In this document: piece by piece, positions 29,401 through 37,607 of the stretch
How positions within the stretch are numbered: position 1 is the stretch's first letter
Layout: each line of letters opens with the position of its first letter
NCBI GenBank assembly: GCA_003635265.1
Contig: PYIZ01000048.1
Span: forward strand, 310,001 to 374,000
Reading direction: 5' to 3'
DNA length: 64,000 nucleotides
DNA from: Candidatus Poribacteria bacterium
Lineage (GTDB): Bacteria > Poribacteria > WGA-4E > PCPOR2b
Made by a program: the position numbers and the translations under genes
The notes under the pieces: model-generated
Databases searched by the model: none
What the model was told of the DNA's origin: nothing
Seen by the model: only the letters and a program-made list of their open reading frames with translations

Positions 29401-32400
29401 GTTTCTAACGTGAGTGAATTTCTGACCCGTGTGGAAGCGACTGTTAGCGATATCGGCACCGGTATCGATTTCGATCGATCGCTAATTCAGCTGCTGGCTG
29501 CTGCTGGTGAAGTCGTCCCCGGCACACCATATCACGATGATGAAGCGACAATTGGGTGGGAGTTAATAACTCCACTGACCCGTGAAGGCAACTTTGATGG
29601 CTTATACTCGCTCCGTGTCAATGCTATTGATAAAGCTGGGCACGTCGAAGAAAAAACCTTTGCGCTACGCTACGACACGCAGGCACCCACTATCCATACT
29701 GCTCTCATTGCACGGAGCGATGGGGCACCTATAGAATTGTTCGGATCGGAAAATCCATTGATTACGTTCCCAATCAATCAGATTACCGTAGGATTCTCTG
29801 ATGGAGAGGGCAGCGGTATGGATATTTTGCGAACGACTATAAGCCTCATCGGACCCGAAGGGACGCCGGTTGGTGCAAACCAGACTGATAACGGGGTAGA
29901 TACAGTCTTTCTTTCCTTCAATTCATTGCGGACAGATGGATCCGACGATGGACTCTACCGGGTTCAGGTGACTCCTACCGATTTAGCAGGTAACACGCTT
30001 ACAAGCCCGGTTGAGTTCCAATTTTTCTACGGTACGCGCAAACCGGAAGTTATTTCTACAGCACCTGCTGAATTTGCATCTATTACCCAGCTCACCGAAG
30101 TCAGCGCGACACTGCAAGACCACAGCGGACAAGGCATCGATTTTGATCTTACGACCATTCTCTTAAAAGCGCCAGATCAATCATCAATTCTTGGGCATCA
30201 AACGGTGGACGAAGCGCAATCATCAGTCACTTGGGAACTGAACCAACCGTTATCACGAGACGGTTCGGTGGATGGCGAATACACCATCCAACTGTCGCTT
30301 GCCGATAAAGTGGGGAACAGCGCAGATGTCGAGCACACATTCGTCTACGACACGCTTATCCCAACCGTCGTTTCTGTGACAACAAACACTAATCCGTCAA
30401 CAGTCCTCCTAACAGATGAGTTTGCATTTATTGAGCAACCGTTTGAAGGAGTGTCCATCACGCTTTCTGATGCAAATGGCGAGACAACACCAGTGAGTGG
30501 AGTGGATCTGGTTGGCACCGGTGTCCAACTACTCGGTCCGGGGAATATGCCGCTCGACATCACCACCCGCGATGATGGGGTGGATACCATCATTGTCAGC
30601 TTTGCCCCGCTGTATCAGCCGGGGACTTACACGGTCGAAATCACACCGCGCGACATGGCAGGCAACGTCTCAAGCCACGCTATCGCGTATGAATTCAGCT
30701 TGGATCTTAGGCACGCCACAGTTTCTGCTGTGACGATTGGTGGCAGAATGGCGCCGGTTGAGTTTGTGAACCGGTTGGACGAAATCGTCGCAACACTTGA
30801 AGATGTTAGTGGCACCGGTTTGAATTTGACATCGGATGGTTCGACAATCACCGTAACTGGTCCCGATGGTGAGATTGAAGGGGTTCAGACCTCGCGTGGA
30901 GGGAACGAAATTGTGTGGAGACCGCTACAGCTTGCCACAGATGGTTCAGCGGATGGCATTTACGCCGTGACGATTACCCCCGTCAATAGTGGCGGTAGAT
31001 TAGGAATACCTGCCCGGTATCAATTCACGCTGGATACACAGGACCCTGAAGTGGCTTCGGTAACGCCAATCGATTTGACGCAGCCGGTGTCCCATATCGG
31101 TCAACAGCTTATACAAGTTGCCGCTCAAGTTGAAGATGTGGGTCCGGCAGATTTGGAAGTTGATGACCAACGTCTTCAACTTCGTGATGCCAACGGCAAT
31201 CTGGTGCCAGCGGTGCAGACCAACGATGGGACATCTCAAATTTTCCTGACGCTTTCGCAGCCGCTTGCAACTGACGGGAGCGACGATGGGGTATACACCG
31301 TCACCCTAGAGTTAATGGACAAGGCTGGTAACCTTAATTCACTGTCACATCAACTCATCTACGACACACTTATCCCAACTATCGTTTCCGTGACGGCAAA
31401 CACTGATCCCCCAACGGTTCTCCCATCAAACGGATTGGCAGCCATTGAGAGTTCGTTTGATAGATTGACCATCAAGCTTTCTGACGCAAATGGCGAAACG
31501 ACACCGGTGAGTGGAATAGATTTGGTTGGCACCGATGTCCAATTGATCGGTCCAGAGAACACGTCGCTGGGCATCAACACCCGTGATGATGGAATAGACA
31601 CCATCATCGTCAGTTTTGCCCCGCTGTATCAGCCGGGGACTTACACGGTCGAAATCACACCGTGGGACATGGCGGGTAATTCCTCAAGCCACACCATTGA
31701 GTACGAATTCGGTTTGGATCTTGGGCCCAGTACTGTTTCTGTTGTGATGATCGGTAGTCAAATGGCACCGGTTGAGTTTGTGAACCGGTTGGACGAAATC
31801 GTCGCAACGCTTGAAGATGTCAGTGGCACCGGCTTGAATTTGACATCGGATGGTTCGACAATCACCGTAACTGGTCCCGATGGTGAGGTTGAAGGGGTTC
31901 AGACCTCGCGTGGAGGGAACGAGATTGTGTGGAGACCGCTACAGCTTGCCACAGATGGTTCAGCGGATGGCATTTACACCGTGACGATTACCCCCGTCAA
32001 TAGTGGCGGTAGATTAGGAATACCTGCTCGGTATCAATTTACGCTGGATACACAGGAGCCTGAAGTGACTTTGGTAGCACCAATTGATCTGACGCAGCCG
32101 GTGTCCTACATCGGTCGGCAGCTTATCCAAATCGCCGCTCAGGTTGAAGATGTAGGACCGGCGGGTTTGGAGGTTGAAGAGCAACGCTTGCAACTACATG
32201 ATGCCGGAGGGAATGTCGTGCCAGCCGTTCAATCCGACGATAGGGAATCTCAAATTTTTCTGACGCTTTCGCAGCCACTTACAGCTGATGGGAGCGACGA
32301 TGGAGTATACACCGTCACCCTGGATCTGATGGACAGAGCTGGTAACCTTAACGCGATTTCGCATCAACTTGTTTATGATACACAAGCCCCAACACTTGTC

Positions 32401-34413
32401 AGTACAAACCCCACTGATGGCAGTCTTCGTAGTGATGATATTACGTTGATTACAGCGCGTGTGAACGACGTTGGTGGTAGCGGCATCGATTTTGCCGAAT
32501 CAATGTTGACGCTATTAGATTCAACCGACACTCCAGTTAGCGGTGTGCAGAGCAACGATGGGAATCGAAGGCTAACATTGCAAATCGGCGGTCTCGTAGC
32601 AGATGGCAATTATACAATCCGTGTGGAGGCAATCGATCGTGCCGGTAACGGATCAAGTGCGCCGTTTGAGACACAGTTCACCTATTCCTCCGGTATGCCA
32701 GTGGTCGTTTCGACCGTTCCCAAAACCACACCCGCAGAAGAAGCGTTCACAAACGAACCGCTTCGTCAGGTCTCGGTTGAACTTCAATCAGAGGGGGAAG
32801 GGGCGGACCGTTCTACGATTACACTGCTTGCCCCCGATGGTTCAACGGTCCCGGGACAGCAGGTCCGTCGCGGAAAATTGTTAATTTATCGACTCTTGCG
32901 GGAATTGGTGACCGATGGCTCCGACGATGGCACTTATACCATTGTGGTAGTACCTATCAATAGTGCAGGGCGGCGAGGAGAACCAGACCAATTTACCTTC
33001 GTCTATGATACCGTTGCGCCCGAAGTGATTCCGACCTCAATTCAACTAATCGTCGCCGAACCGGGTGTTAATAACTCGCTGGTTTCGGTGGGGGCACTTA
33101 TCGCTGATGATGAGCCAAGTTCCGGGGTGGATTGGGATAACCTTGATTTGTCATGGATTACGCTTGATGATGTCAGACGCAACCGCAAGATTGACGGAAC
33201 GCTTGCCACCGATGAAGAACAGGCACTTTTGTTAAACTTGATTATGCCACTTGCTAGCGATGGAAGTCAAGATGGCGTATATCAGTTAACAATTGCACCG
33301 AAAGACCGTGCGGGTAACGTCTCCGAAGCCGTTAGGTACCCCTTCTTCTACGACACACGTCCGCCGACGATTGATACTAGCTCATTGTTCATTGATGGCC
33401 AACCGCTGCTCACTGACTCGAATGATCCGTATTACCCTTCGGCGACCAATAAGAGCGGCAGCATCATCATTGATGCAAAGTTTTCCGATGTTAATCCGGA
33501 TGGTAGTTACGGTCTTGGTCCCGATCTGGTCAACTCATCAATTAGCGTCAGTTCTCCTTCTGGAGAGGTTATCACCGGAACCACGACACAGAACGGTACC
33601 GACAGCATCCGCTTCAAATCCGGACCACTCAATGAACAGGGACATTATCAGGTGACTATTACCAGTGTTGGTCTGGACGTTGCAAATCTTGGCTTCCAGC
33701 CAACCGATTCGGTCACGACACAGTTCCTCTTTGAAACAACAAAGCCGATCGTTGAACTTACCGATTTAGTTGGTGAAACAACCTTTGAGGATGAACCGTT
33801 GCCGCTACAAGGCACTGCCCGTGATCCGTCGGAGGATGATATCCCTGCATCTGAAGTCGCGCTGGTTGAGGTGGTCGGTATTGGTCCCGATGGACTACCA
33901 ATTGACCCGGTTGCCGCAAAAGATGACAGTGAGGAGGAGGAAGATCCGTGGAGTCGCTGGTCAATTGATTTCCTACCTTCTCAATCTGGTGAATACAACC
34001 TAGATGTCCGGGTCACCGATCGCGCTGGTAATGCCGGTATTTACGATGCCGTAACTGTCAATTTCTCAGTGTCGCTTATCTTTAAAGGTCCAACATATGT
34101 CTGGCCCAACCCACTGAGCCTCTCAAGACGTTCAAACGGTGATATTGCCCACTTCTCCTTTGAAGTCAATGTTCCCGGTGGGGAAGGCGCGCGGATTGTC
34201 CTAAGTATCTACGATTTTGCTGGCGACTTGGTGTACGAACAGGGGTATGATGATCTGGGCACTGGTAGAAGCGACAATGAAGTGAGGTGGGATCTCACCA
34301 ATCAGTCCGGCATTGATGTTGCTCGTGGAATCTATATCTTCCGCTTGGAAGCTGAGGATGTGGTGACGAGTAACCGCACCAATGCGGTCGGGAAGGTTGT
34401 CGTGGTAGAGTAA
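26467..34413 (+). CDS. Giant secreted multi-Ig-domain protein with FlgD-like C-terminal domain
   Basis: A 2648-residue protein starting at GTG 26467 (GTAGGGGG upstream). An extended signal peptide spans about residues 1-54 (ILILLFQFFPSFFFVQGG is the hydrophobic core). A FSPNRDGVQDTL motif and about 20 tandem Ig-like domains follow. Most domains start with a Y-D-T-x-x-P-x-I strand and end DGSDDGVYTVTLELMDKAGN-like (D-G-x-Y-T-I...D-x-A-G-N), about 100-120 residues each. The last ~110 residues (YVWPNPLSLSRRSNGDIAHF ... ASGIYIF-type end DVARGIYIFRLEAED) match the FlgD Ig-like/sorting-type C-terminus. Residues about 1294-1969 contain a recent tandem duplication. Such proteins act at the cell surface, for adhesion or matrix formation. 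The PorV-like gene follows. Confidence 0.85.
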   Translation: MRIIKTVKQHRPYPKKPALSALFSKNGCCLSILILLFQFFPSFFFVQGGSLAWALRFPTPPQAIDDINEDTVFSPNRDGVQDTLLISFITDGDLGDFRIIIDTHGPSGVGPPDGQFRFDEDWVISGELGPGIDEEDLPRAIREAWDGNDFSRQQEDKNPRLLKDGQYRIQVEIDDAPNGEVNRTESGYLAVQLSAIIDNTAPELSSTISQLDLSPNGDNIIDEVQIDYRLSEDLEELELQFTNPSGRPAVSLTGLTEGDHSFKWGGTDGLRTILTDGVYTAQLHGSDKGGNVGTFGIDTIQIDTEPPTIVQLTPNRNSFQNTPIEQIEVIFDVDDGSLIDVESTFTELLLLDSNRAQIDGILRHDEDAGRITLTLDPPLDSSDENGVYTISISGADKAGNIVVDEVSFTFDNVAPMVTNIATDAGELTPDTSTTTKFTFLDVTLADNIDSRVNTASTIHLSGVEGAAVAGIQSQVGENGIRWTPGFPLATDGSYDGRYTITVQSRDRAGNEVEIQIPFIYDTQVPELVLTSESGVQLDTSPGAEAFLTSSLSVLTATFNDGEGGGIDFSKTSIAMFTFDQAGQMPIPVSMEGTLTSDEDNDTLEFRLNQPLERRDGSQDGPYRIQVRSTDKAGNTQTENFDIVYDTQVPTIVSTTPAENETVSSLSQVSILLADAESGIDFSITTVRLLRDGSEVRADDRHNGKDTVSLTLPEPLAIDGSGDGEYIIEITPVDRANNAGATVQRRFFVASRVPEIRLNTPTQTRINNLTTVDVQLFDYIGPGLDFSESKSMVTVSKNGAIVKAKPLTADEENARLVWTIDRPVSRDGSADGEYTVNVQYIDLIGEVFTEDFILNFDSQPPAITVDTRPQAANPLTADRIEVELEVIDDFAGVQGSGFDAAASTFQLFDANNAVIGGAQTDDGISIFVFRSEVLPEGGMYTLVVTLVDRAGNHSIPQWFIYDAEVPTIQAVSHIDPTTTVSNVSEFLTRVEATVSDIGTGIDFDRSLIQLLAAAGEVVPGTPYHDDEATIGWELITPLTREGNFDGLYSLRVNAIDKAGHVEEKTFALRYDTQAPTIHTALIARSDGAPIELFGSENPLITFPINQITVGFSDGEGSGMDILRTTISLIGPEGTPVGANQTDNGVDTVFLSFNSLRTDGSDDGLYRVQVTPTDLAGNTLTSPVEFQFFYGTRKPEVISTAPAEFASITQLTEVSATLQDHSGQGIDFDLTTILLKAPDQSSILGHQTVDEAQSSVTWELNQPLSRDGSVDGEYTIQLSLADKVGNSADVEHTFVYDTLIPTVVSVTTNTNPSTVLLTDEFAFIEQPFEGVSITLSDANGETTPVSGVDLVGTGVQLLGPGNMPLDITTRDDGVDTIIVSFAPLYQPGTYTVEITPRDMAGNVSSHAIAYEFSLDLRHATVSAVTIGGRMAPVEFVNRLDEIVATLEDVSGTGLNLTSDGSTITVTGPDGEIEGVQTSRGGNEIVWRPLQLATDGSADGIYAVTITPVNSGGRLGIPARYQFTLDTQDPEVASVTPIDLTQPVSHIGQQLIQVAAQVEDVGPADLEVDDQRLQLRDANGNLVPAVQTNDGTSQIFLTLSQPLATDGSDDGVYTVTLELMDKAGNLNSLSHQLIYDTLIPTIVSVTANTDPPTVLPSNGLAAIESSFDRLTIKLSDANGETTPVSGIDLVGTDVQLIGPENTSLGINTRDDGIDTIIVSFAPLYQPGTYTVEITPWDMAGNSSSHTIEYEFGLDLGPSTVSVVMIGSQMAPVEFVNRLDEIVATLEDVSGTGLNLTSDGSTITVTGPDGEVEGVQTSRGGNEIVWRPLQLATDGSADGIYTVTITPVNSGGRLGIPARYQFTLDTQEPEVTLVAPIDLTQPVSYIGRQLIQIAAQVEDVGPAGLEVEEQRLQLHDAGGNVVPAVQSDDRESQIFLTLSQPLTADGSDDGVYTVTLDLMDRAGNLNAISHQLVYDTQAPTLVSTNPTDGSLRSDDITLITARVNDVGGSGIDFAESMLTLLDSTDTPVSGVQSNDGNRRLTLQIGGLVADGNYTIRVEAIDRAGNGSSAPFETQFTYSSGMPVVVSTVPKTTPAEEAFTNEPLRQVSVELQSEGEGADRSTITLLAPDGSTVPGQQVRRGKLLIYRLLRELVTDGSDDGTYTIVVVPINSAGRRGEPDQFTFVYDTVAPEVIPTSIQLIVAEPGVNNSLVSVGALIADDEPSSGVDWDNLDLSWITLDDVRRNRKIDGTLATDEEQALLLNLIMPLASDGSQDGVYQLTIAPKDRAGNVSEAVRYPFFYDTRPPTIDTSSLFIDGQPLLTDSNDPYYPSATNKSGSIIIDAKFSDVNPDGSYGLGPDLVNSSISVSSPSGEVITGTTTQNGTDSIRFKSGPLNEQGHYQVTITSVGLDVANLGFQPTDSVTTQFLFETTKPIVELTDLVGETTFEDEPLPLQGTARDPSEDDIPASEVALVEVVGIGPDGLPIDPVAAKDDSEEEEDPWSRWSIDFLPSQSGEYNLDVRVTDRAGNAGIYDAVTVNFSVSLIFKGPTYVWPNPLSLSRRSNGDIAHFSFEVNVPGGEGARIVLSIYDFAGDLVYEQGYDDLGTGRSDNEVRWDLTNQSGIDVARGIYIFRLEAEDVVTSNRTNAVGKVVVVE
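30346..31359 (+). repeat. In-frame 1,014 bp internal repeat of the giant Ig protein, unit 1
   Basis: This is the first of two adjacent units of exactly 1,014 bp (338 codons, about three Ig-like domains). Its start, TACGACACGCTTATCCCAAC, corresponds to position 31360 in unit 2. The middle (about 30760-31040) is almost identical to 31774-32054, for example the GTTTGTGAACCGGTTGGACG and CTCGCGTGGAGGGAACGA segments. Confidence 0.88.
31360..32373 (+). repeat. In-frame 1,014 bp internal repeat of the giant Ig protein, unit 2
   Basis: Second copy of the duplicated three-domain block. The next boundary motif (TATGATACACAAGCCCCAAC) begins at 32374, again 1,014 bp on. Flanks of the copy are more diverged than its centre, which suggests patchy gene conversion or differing selection. 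Confidence 0.88.
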
Positions 34414-34498
34414 ATGTGAGTGACCCTTCGGAATATAGACCAAAATCCATGTGTTCATTTATGAACCAATGAACCAAATCAAAAAATTGGAGAAACAG

Positions 34499-35470
34499 AT
34501 GTCCCTGAAACAGGACTTGAAGTTATTCTGTATTATATTTTTTGCAATCATTGCTTTCCCCGCCTTTGCTGCGGACATTCACGACGATGCCGGCACAACG
34601 GGAGCTGCGTTCCTTAAAATTGAGGCCGGCAGCCGCCCTGCTGGGATGGGTGGGGCGTTCGCAGGATTGGCTAACGATGTCAATACGATATACTGGAATC
34701 CCGCTGGATTGACAGCAGTGGGTCAACGCCAATTTACTGCAATGCAGAATTTCTCGATCGCAGATATTAGTAACCAATTCCTCGGTTATGCGCAAAAATT
34801 CAGCGACAGAAGCACTTGGGGGGCGAGTTTCCTCGGTGCATTTACAGAGATCGAACGCCGTCGTCGAGCAACGGAGGAACCTGACAGCACTGCTACAGTC
34901 GGCGGTTTTGCTGCAGGATTGTCTATCGCATATATTTTATCCCCACAGTTGTCGGTTGGAGCAACAGCGAAGACAATTTCTCAGCAACTTGATGTTGAGG
35001 ACTCAATTGGTGCTGCTGCCGATGTCGGGATGCTTTTGCGAATTGTAGACAATCGACTTGGTGTAGGAATCGCAGCACAAAACCTCGGTGTTCTGGATAC
35101 GGGAGAAAATCTGCCAATGAATGTGCGCGGTGGATTCGCTTATCAGGTCCGCACTGAGCCTACCCCTGACAGTGGGAGGCAGCCTCAAGACCTTTTTGCG
35201 TTGGCTGCCGATGTCAACTACCCAATTGTTGCTGGGTATCCAACCTTCCATTTGGGTGCGGAGAATTGGTTCTATAATATGCTTGCCCTTCGTGTTGGAT
35301 ATAGTTTTAGCCAAGGAGAGAACCCCAAAAATGGATTGACCGCTGGATTCGGATTGCGTCGGATTGGGGACGCATCTCTGCAAAACGTCAACTTCCAATT
35401 TGACTACGCCTTCGTTCCAGACCAAGCTGTGGGAAATGCTCACCGAGTTTCTCTCCTCCTGCGATTCTGA
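34499..35470 (+). CDS. PorV/PorQ-like outer-membrane protein (FadL-type barrel)
   Basis: A 323-residue exported beta-barrel protein. The start at 34499 is set by GGAG upstream of MSLKQDLKLFCIIFFAIIAF; ATGs at 34451 and 34469 lie further up in frame. After the signal peptide (ending PAFAA), DDAGTTGAAFLKIEAGSRPAGMGGAF... and NDVNTIYWNPAGLTAV are the hallmark N-terminal motifs of PorV/PorQ/UPF0164 proteins. The remaining sequence is alternating strands ending in HRVSLLLRF with a terminal Phe. PorV shuttles cargo with C-terminal sorting domains in the type IX system of Bacteroidetes. Its place directly after the giant FlgD-tailed protein (85 bp) fits such a role here, by inference only. Confidence 0.85.
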   Translation: MSLKQDLKLFCIIFFAIIAFPAFAADIHDDAGTTGAAFLKIEAGSRPAGMGGAFAGLANDVNTIYWNPAGLTAVGQRQFTAMQNFSIADISNQFLGYAQKFSDRSTWGASFLGAFTEIERRRRATEEPDSTATVGGFAAGLSIAYILSPQLSVGATAKTISQQLDVEDSIGAAADVGMLLRIVDNRLGVGIAAQNLGVLDTGENLPMNVRGGFAYQVRTEPTPDSGRQPQDLFALAADVNYPIVAGYPTFHLGAENWFYNMLALRVGYSFSQGENPKNGLTAGFGLRRIGDASLQNVNFQFDYAFVPDQAVGNAHRVSLLLRF

Positions 35471-35532
35471 GCGTCAATTGGGTCTGATAGCTAGACAAAT
35501 TTAGACGTGCCTACCCAAACCGGAGCGTTCCT

Positions 35533-36567
35533 ATGAACATCATCTGCACAGGAATCAGTTGTTCAGGACGAAAAGAACTGATGGGAGAGTTTGAAGTGCT
35601 CTGCTGTGATAAAGGACTACGGGTTGGCTTTTTCAACGTTGGTGATTTTATGCACAGTGCAGCTGCAGCGTCCGGGATCCAATTCACGGACAAAGTGCTC
35701 GATTCTGATCCCGCTGTCCTGTCGTTGGCACGTCGATCGGCTTTCTATGAAATCGCCAACGCTGCACACAGCTATGATCACACTTTCGTCGGTCTGCATG
35801 CTTGCTTCCGCTGGAATGGAAAACTGGTTGAAGGCGTCTCGTTCCAAGATATGCAGAGTTTTCCGGCTGATGTATTCATCAATGTGGTAGACAATCTTGC
35901 CGACATCACTCAACGAATGGAGGATAATCCGCAGTGGGCAGGCATGAGACGCGATGAGATTAATGTCTGGCTTGATGAAGAAGAATTTCTGACCAAACAA
36001 TTCGCTAACCTCAAAGAAAAAAGTCACTATACCGTTGCTCGACAGCACAATCTGGAAAACGTCTACGACCTGCTCTTTTCAAAAAAGAAGAAATTTTATC
36101 TGAGTTATCCGATCACGCTTATCCGCCGAGATGCACCGGATCAGATTGAAAGCATCCGCAGATTTGGTTCAAAGATGCGAAAAGACTTTATCATATTCGA
36201 TCCGCTTGACATTGAGGATATGGACCTGATTCATTCGACGGAATCCCCTCAGGAAGAGACAGATGGCAGTGAGGTCACAACTGTCAGTGATATCGATCAA
36301 AATTTCAGCGTGCAGATTAAGGCACGCACCATCTCCAGAGATTACCAGTTCATTCACCAGAGCGATTTTATTGTTGTTATCTATCCAACCGATAAGCTTT
36401 CTCCCGGTGTCTTGAGTGAGATGAATTTTGCTTCCCGCTATAACAAACCCGTTTATGCCGTATACTCCCATGCACGTAGCCCATTTTTCGAGCATCTGTG
36501 TGAACAGATCTTCGATACCATTGAGGAGCTCGAAACTTTTCTGGGAGATCAGCAAGGGGCGATTTAG
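35533..36567 (+). CDS. Nucleotide-kinase-like (degenerate P-loop) and nucleoside deoxyribosyltransferase-like fusion protein
   Basis: A 344-residue two-domain protein. The N-terminal half (1-180) has the layout of archaeal adenylate kinase/AAA_17 proteins: IICTGISCSGRKELMGEF in place of the P-loop (GxxxxGK[ST] reads GISCSGRKE, residues 7-15), then VGDFMHSAAA, FVGLHACFRWNGKLVEG and PADVFINVVDN. The C-terminal half (185-344) begins FYLSYPITLIR. It contains FIHQSDFIVVIYPTDKLSPG and LSEMNFASRYNKPVYAVY, resembling the nucleophile-Glu region of nucleoside 2-deoxyribosyltransferases (Glu296). GGAG precedes the ATG. A RimK ligase follows 98 bp later. No function can be given. I know of no characterised example of this fusion. 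Confidence 0.65.
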   Translation: MNIICTGISCSGRKELMGEFEVLCCDKGLRVGFFNVGDFMHSAAAASGIQFTDKVLDSDPAVLSLARRSAFYEIANAAHSYDHTFVGLHACFRWNGKLVEGVSFQDMQSFPADVFINVVDNLADITQRMEDNPQWAGMRRDEINVWLDEEEFLTKQFANLKEKSHYTVARQHNLENVYDLLFSKKKKFYLSYPITLIRRDAPDQIESIRRFGSKMRKDFIIFDPLDIEDMDLIHSTESPQEETDGSEVTTVSDIDQNFSVQIKARTISRDYQFIHQSDFIVVIYPTDKLSPGVLSEMNFASRYNKPVYAVYSHARSPFFEHLCEQIFDTIEELETFLGDQQGAI

Positions 36568-36665
36568 CGGATAGGCTTCGGTTCTAACAGAACTCAAAGT
36601 CAGTGATTCCATAGGTCTTGGTCGGAATGTTGAGATAATAGAATCAGGATTTTATTGATACCAGA

Positions 36666-37559
36666 ATGAAAATCGGCATTATCTCCCTTGGCACACAAAA
36701 CCACGCCACCCGACGATTAGTTGAAGCCTCCCTCGCAGCCGGGCACATACCGAGAGTTCTTAACCCATTTGGATTCTATCTGCATATCGGCGGTTCAGGA
36801 GCACCTATTTACTATGAAGAAACTCCCGCCACAGATTTCAATGTTGTGCTTCCACGGCTAAGTGCGTCAACAGCACAATACGGTGAGGAGGTAGTGGCGC
36901 ATTTTGAATGGAATGGTACGCCAGTAGTCAATCGATCTTATGCGATTGCAAACGCCCGAAATAAATTCCGTGCCCTACGCATCCTTGCCCAGCATGGACT
37001 ACCTGTCCCACCCAGTTTTGCTGCAGGTTCAACTCGTTACGTGGATAGATCTGTGCATCAAACTGGCGAATATCCCTTCATAATGAAGCCTTTTGAGGGT
37101 ACTCACGGCAAGGCAATCTTACTGCTCGATACCCCGACATCGCTGCAGTCAGCGGTTGGTGCGATGTGTGATCTTCACCAAGACTACGTCATCCAGCCCT
37201 TTATCAGGGAATCAGCAGGGAACGATGTACGAGTGATTGTCATTGGTGGAAAGGTTGTTGCTGCCATGAGGAGAACGGCGCAGGCAGGCGAATTTCGATC
37301 GAACATCCACCGCGGCGGTCAGGGATATCCTATCGAGCTTCAAAACGAGTATATTGATACAGCAATCCGGGCTGCGGAAGCGATGGAGTTGAATATTGCG
37401 GGGGTAGATCTGTTGGAGACGCTAGCAGGTCCAATGGTGTTGGAGGTCAACCCATCGCCGGGGTTTGAAGAAATCGAAACAGTTACAGGAATCAAAGTCG
37501 CAGAAGCTATGATTGCATTTGCTGTCGAATATTCAAAAGCTGCGAGAAAAACGAATTAA
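36666..37559 (+). CDS. RimK-family ATP-grasp ligase
   Basis: A 297-residue ATP-grasp enzyme. The N-terminus is MKIGIISLGTQNHATRRLVE, NARNKFRALRILAQHGLPVP begins the ATP-grasp core, FIMKPFEGTHGKAILLL is the ATP-binding loop, and VLEVNPSPGFEEIE carries the Mg-binding Glu and Asn. RimK/LysX/CofF members add glutamate or another amino acid to a carboxylate (ribosomal protein S6, amino-carrier protein, coenzyme F420 precursor). No S6 or LysW gene is nearby, so the acceptor is unknown. Start ATG without an obvious ribosome site. Confidence 0.87.
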   Translation: MKIGIISLGTQNHATRRLVEASLAAGHIPRVLNPFGFYLHIGGSGAPIYYEETPATDFNVVLPRLSASTAQYGEEVVAHFEWNGTPVVNRSYAIANARNKFRALRILAQHGLPVPPSFAAGSTRYVDRSVHQTGEYPFIMKPFEGTHGKAILLLDTPTSLQSAVGAMCDLHQDYVIQPFIRESAGNDVRVIVIGGKVVAAMRRTAQAGEFRSNIHRGGQGYPIELQNEYIDTAIRAAEAMELNIAGVDLLETLAGPMVLEVNPSPGFEEIETVTGIKVAEAMIAFAVEYSKAARKTN

Positions 37560-37607
37560 TATCTATAGCGTTGATGAACCGATGAACCAAAAAAGGTTGG
37601 GATACCC

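Noticed and set aside
30346..32373. CRISPR-like or satellite array
   Set aside because: The periodicity is coding, in frame and 1,014 bp long, i.e. protein-domain duplication.
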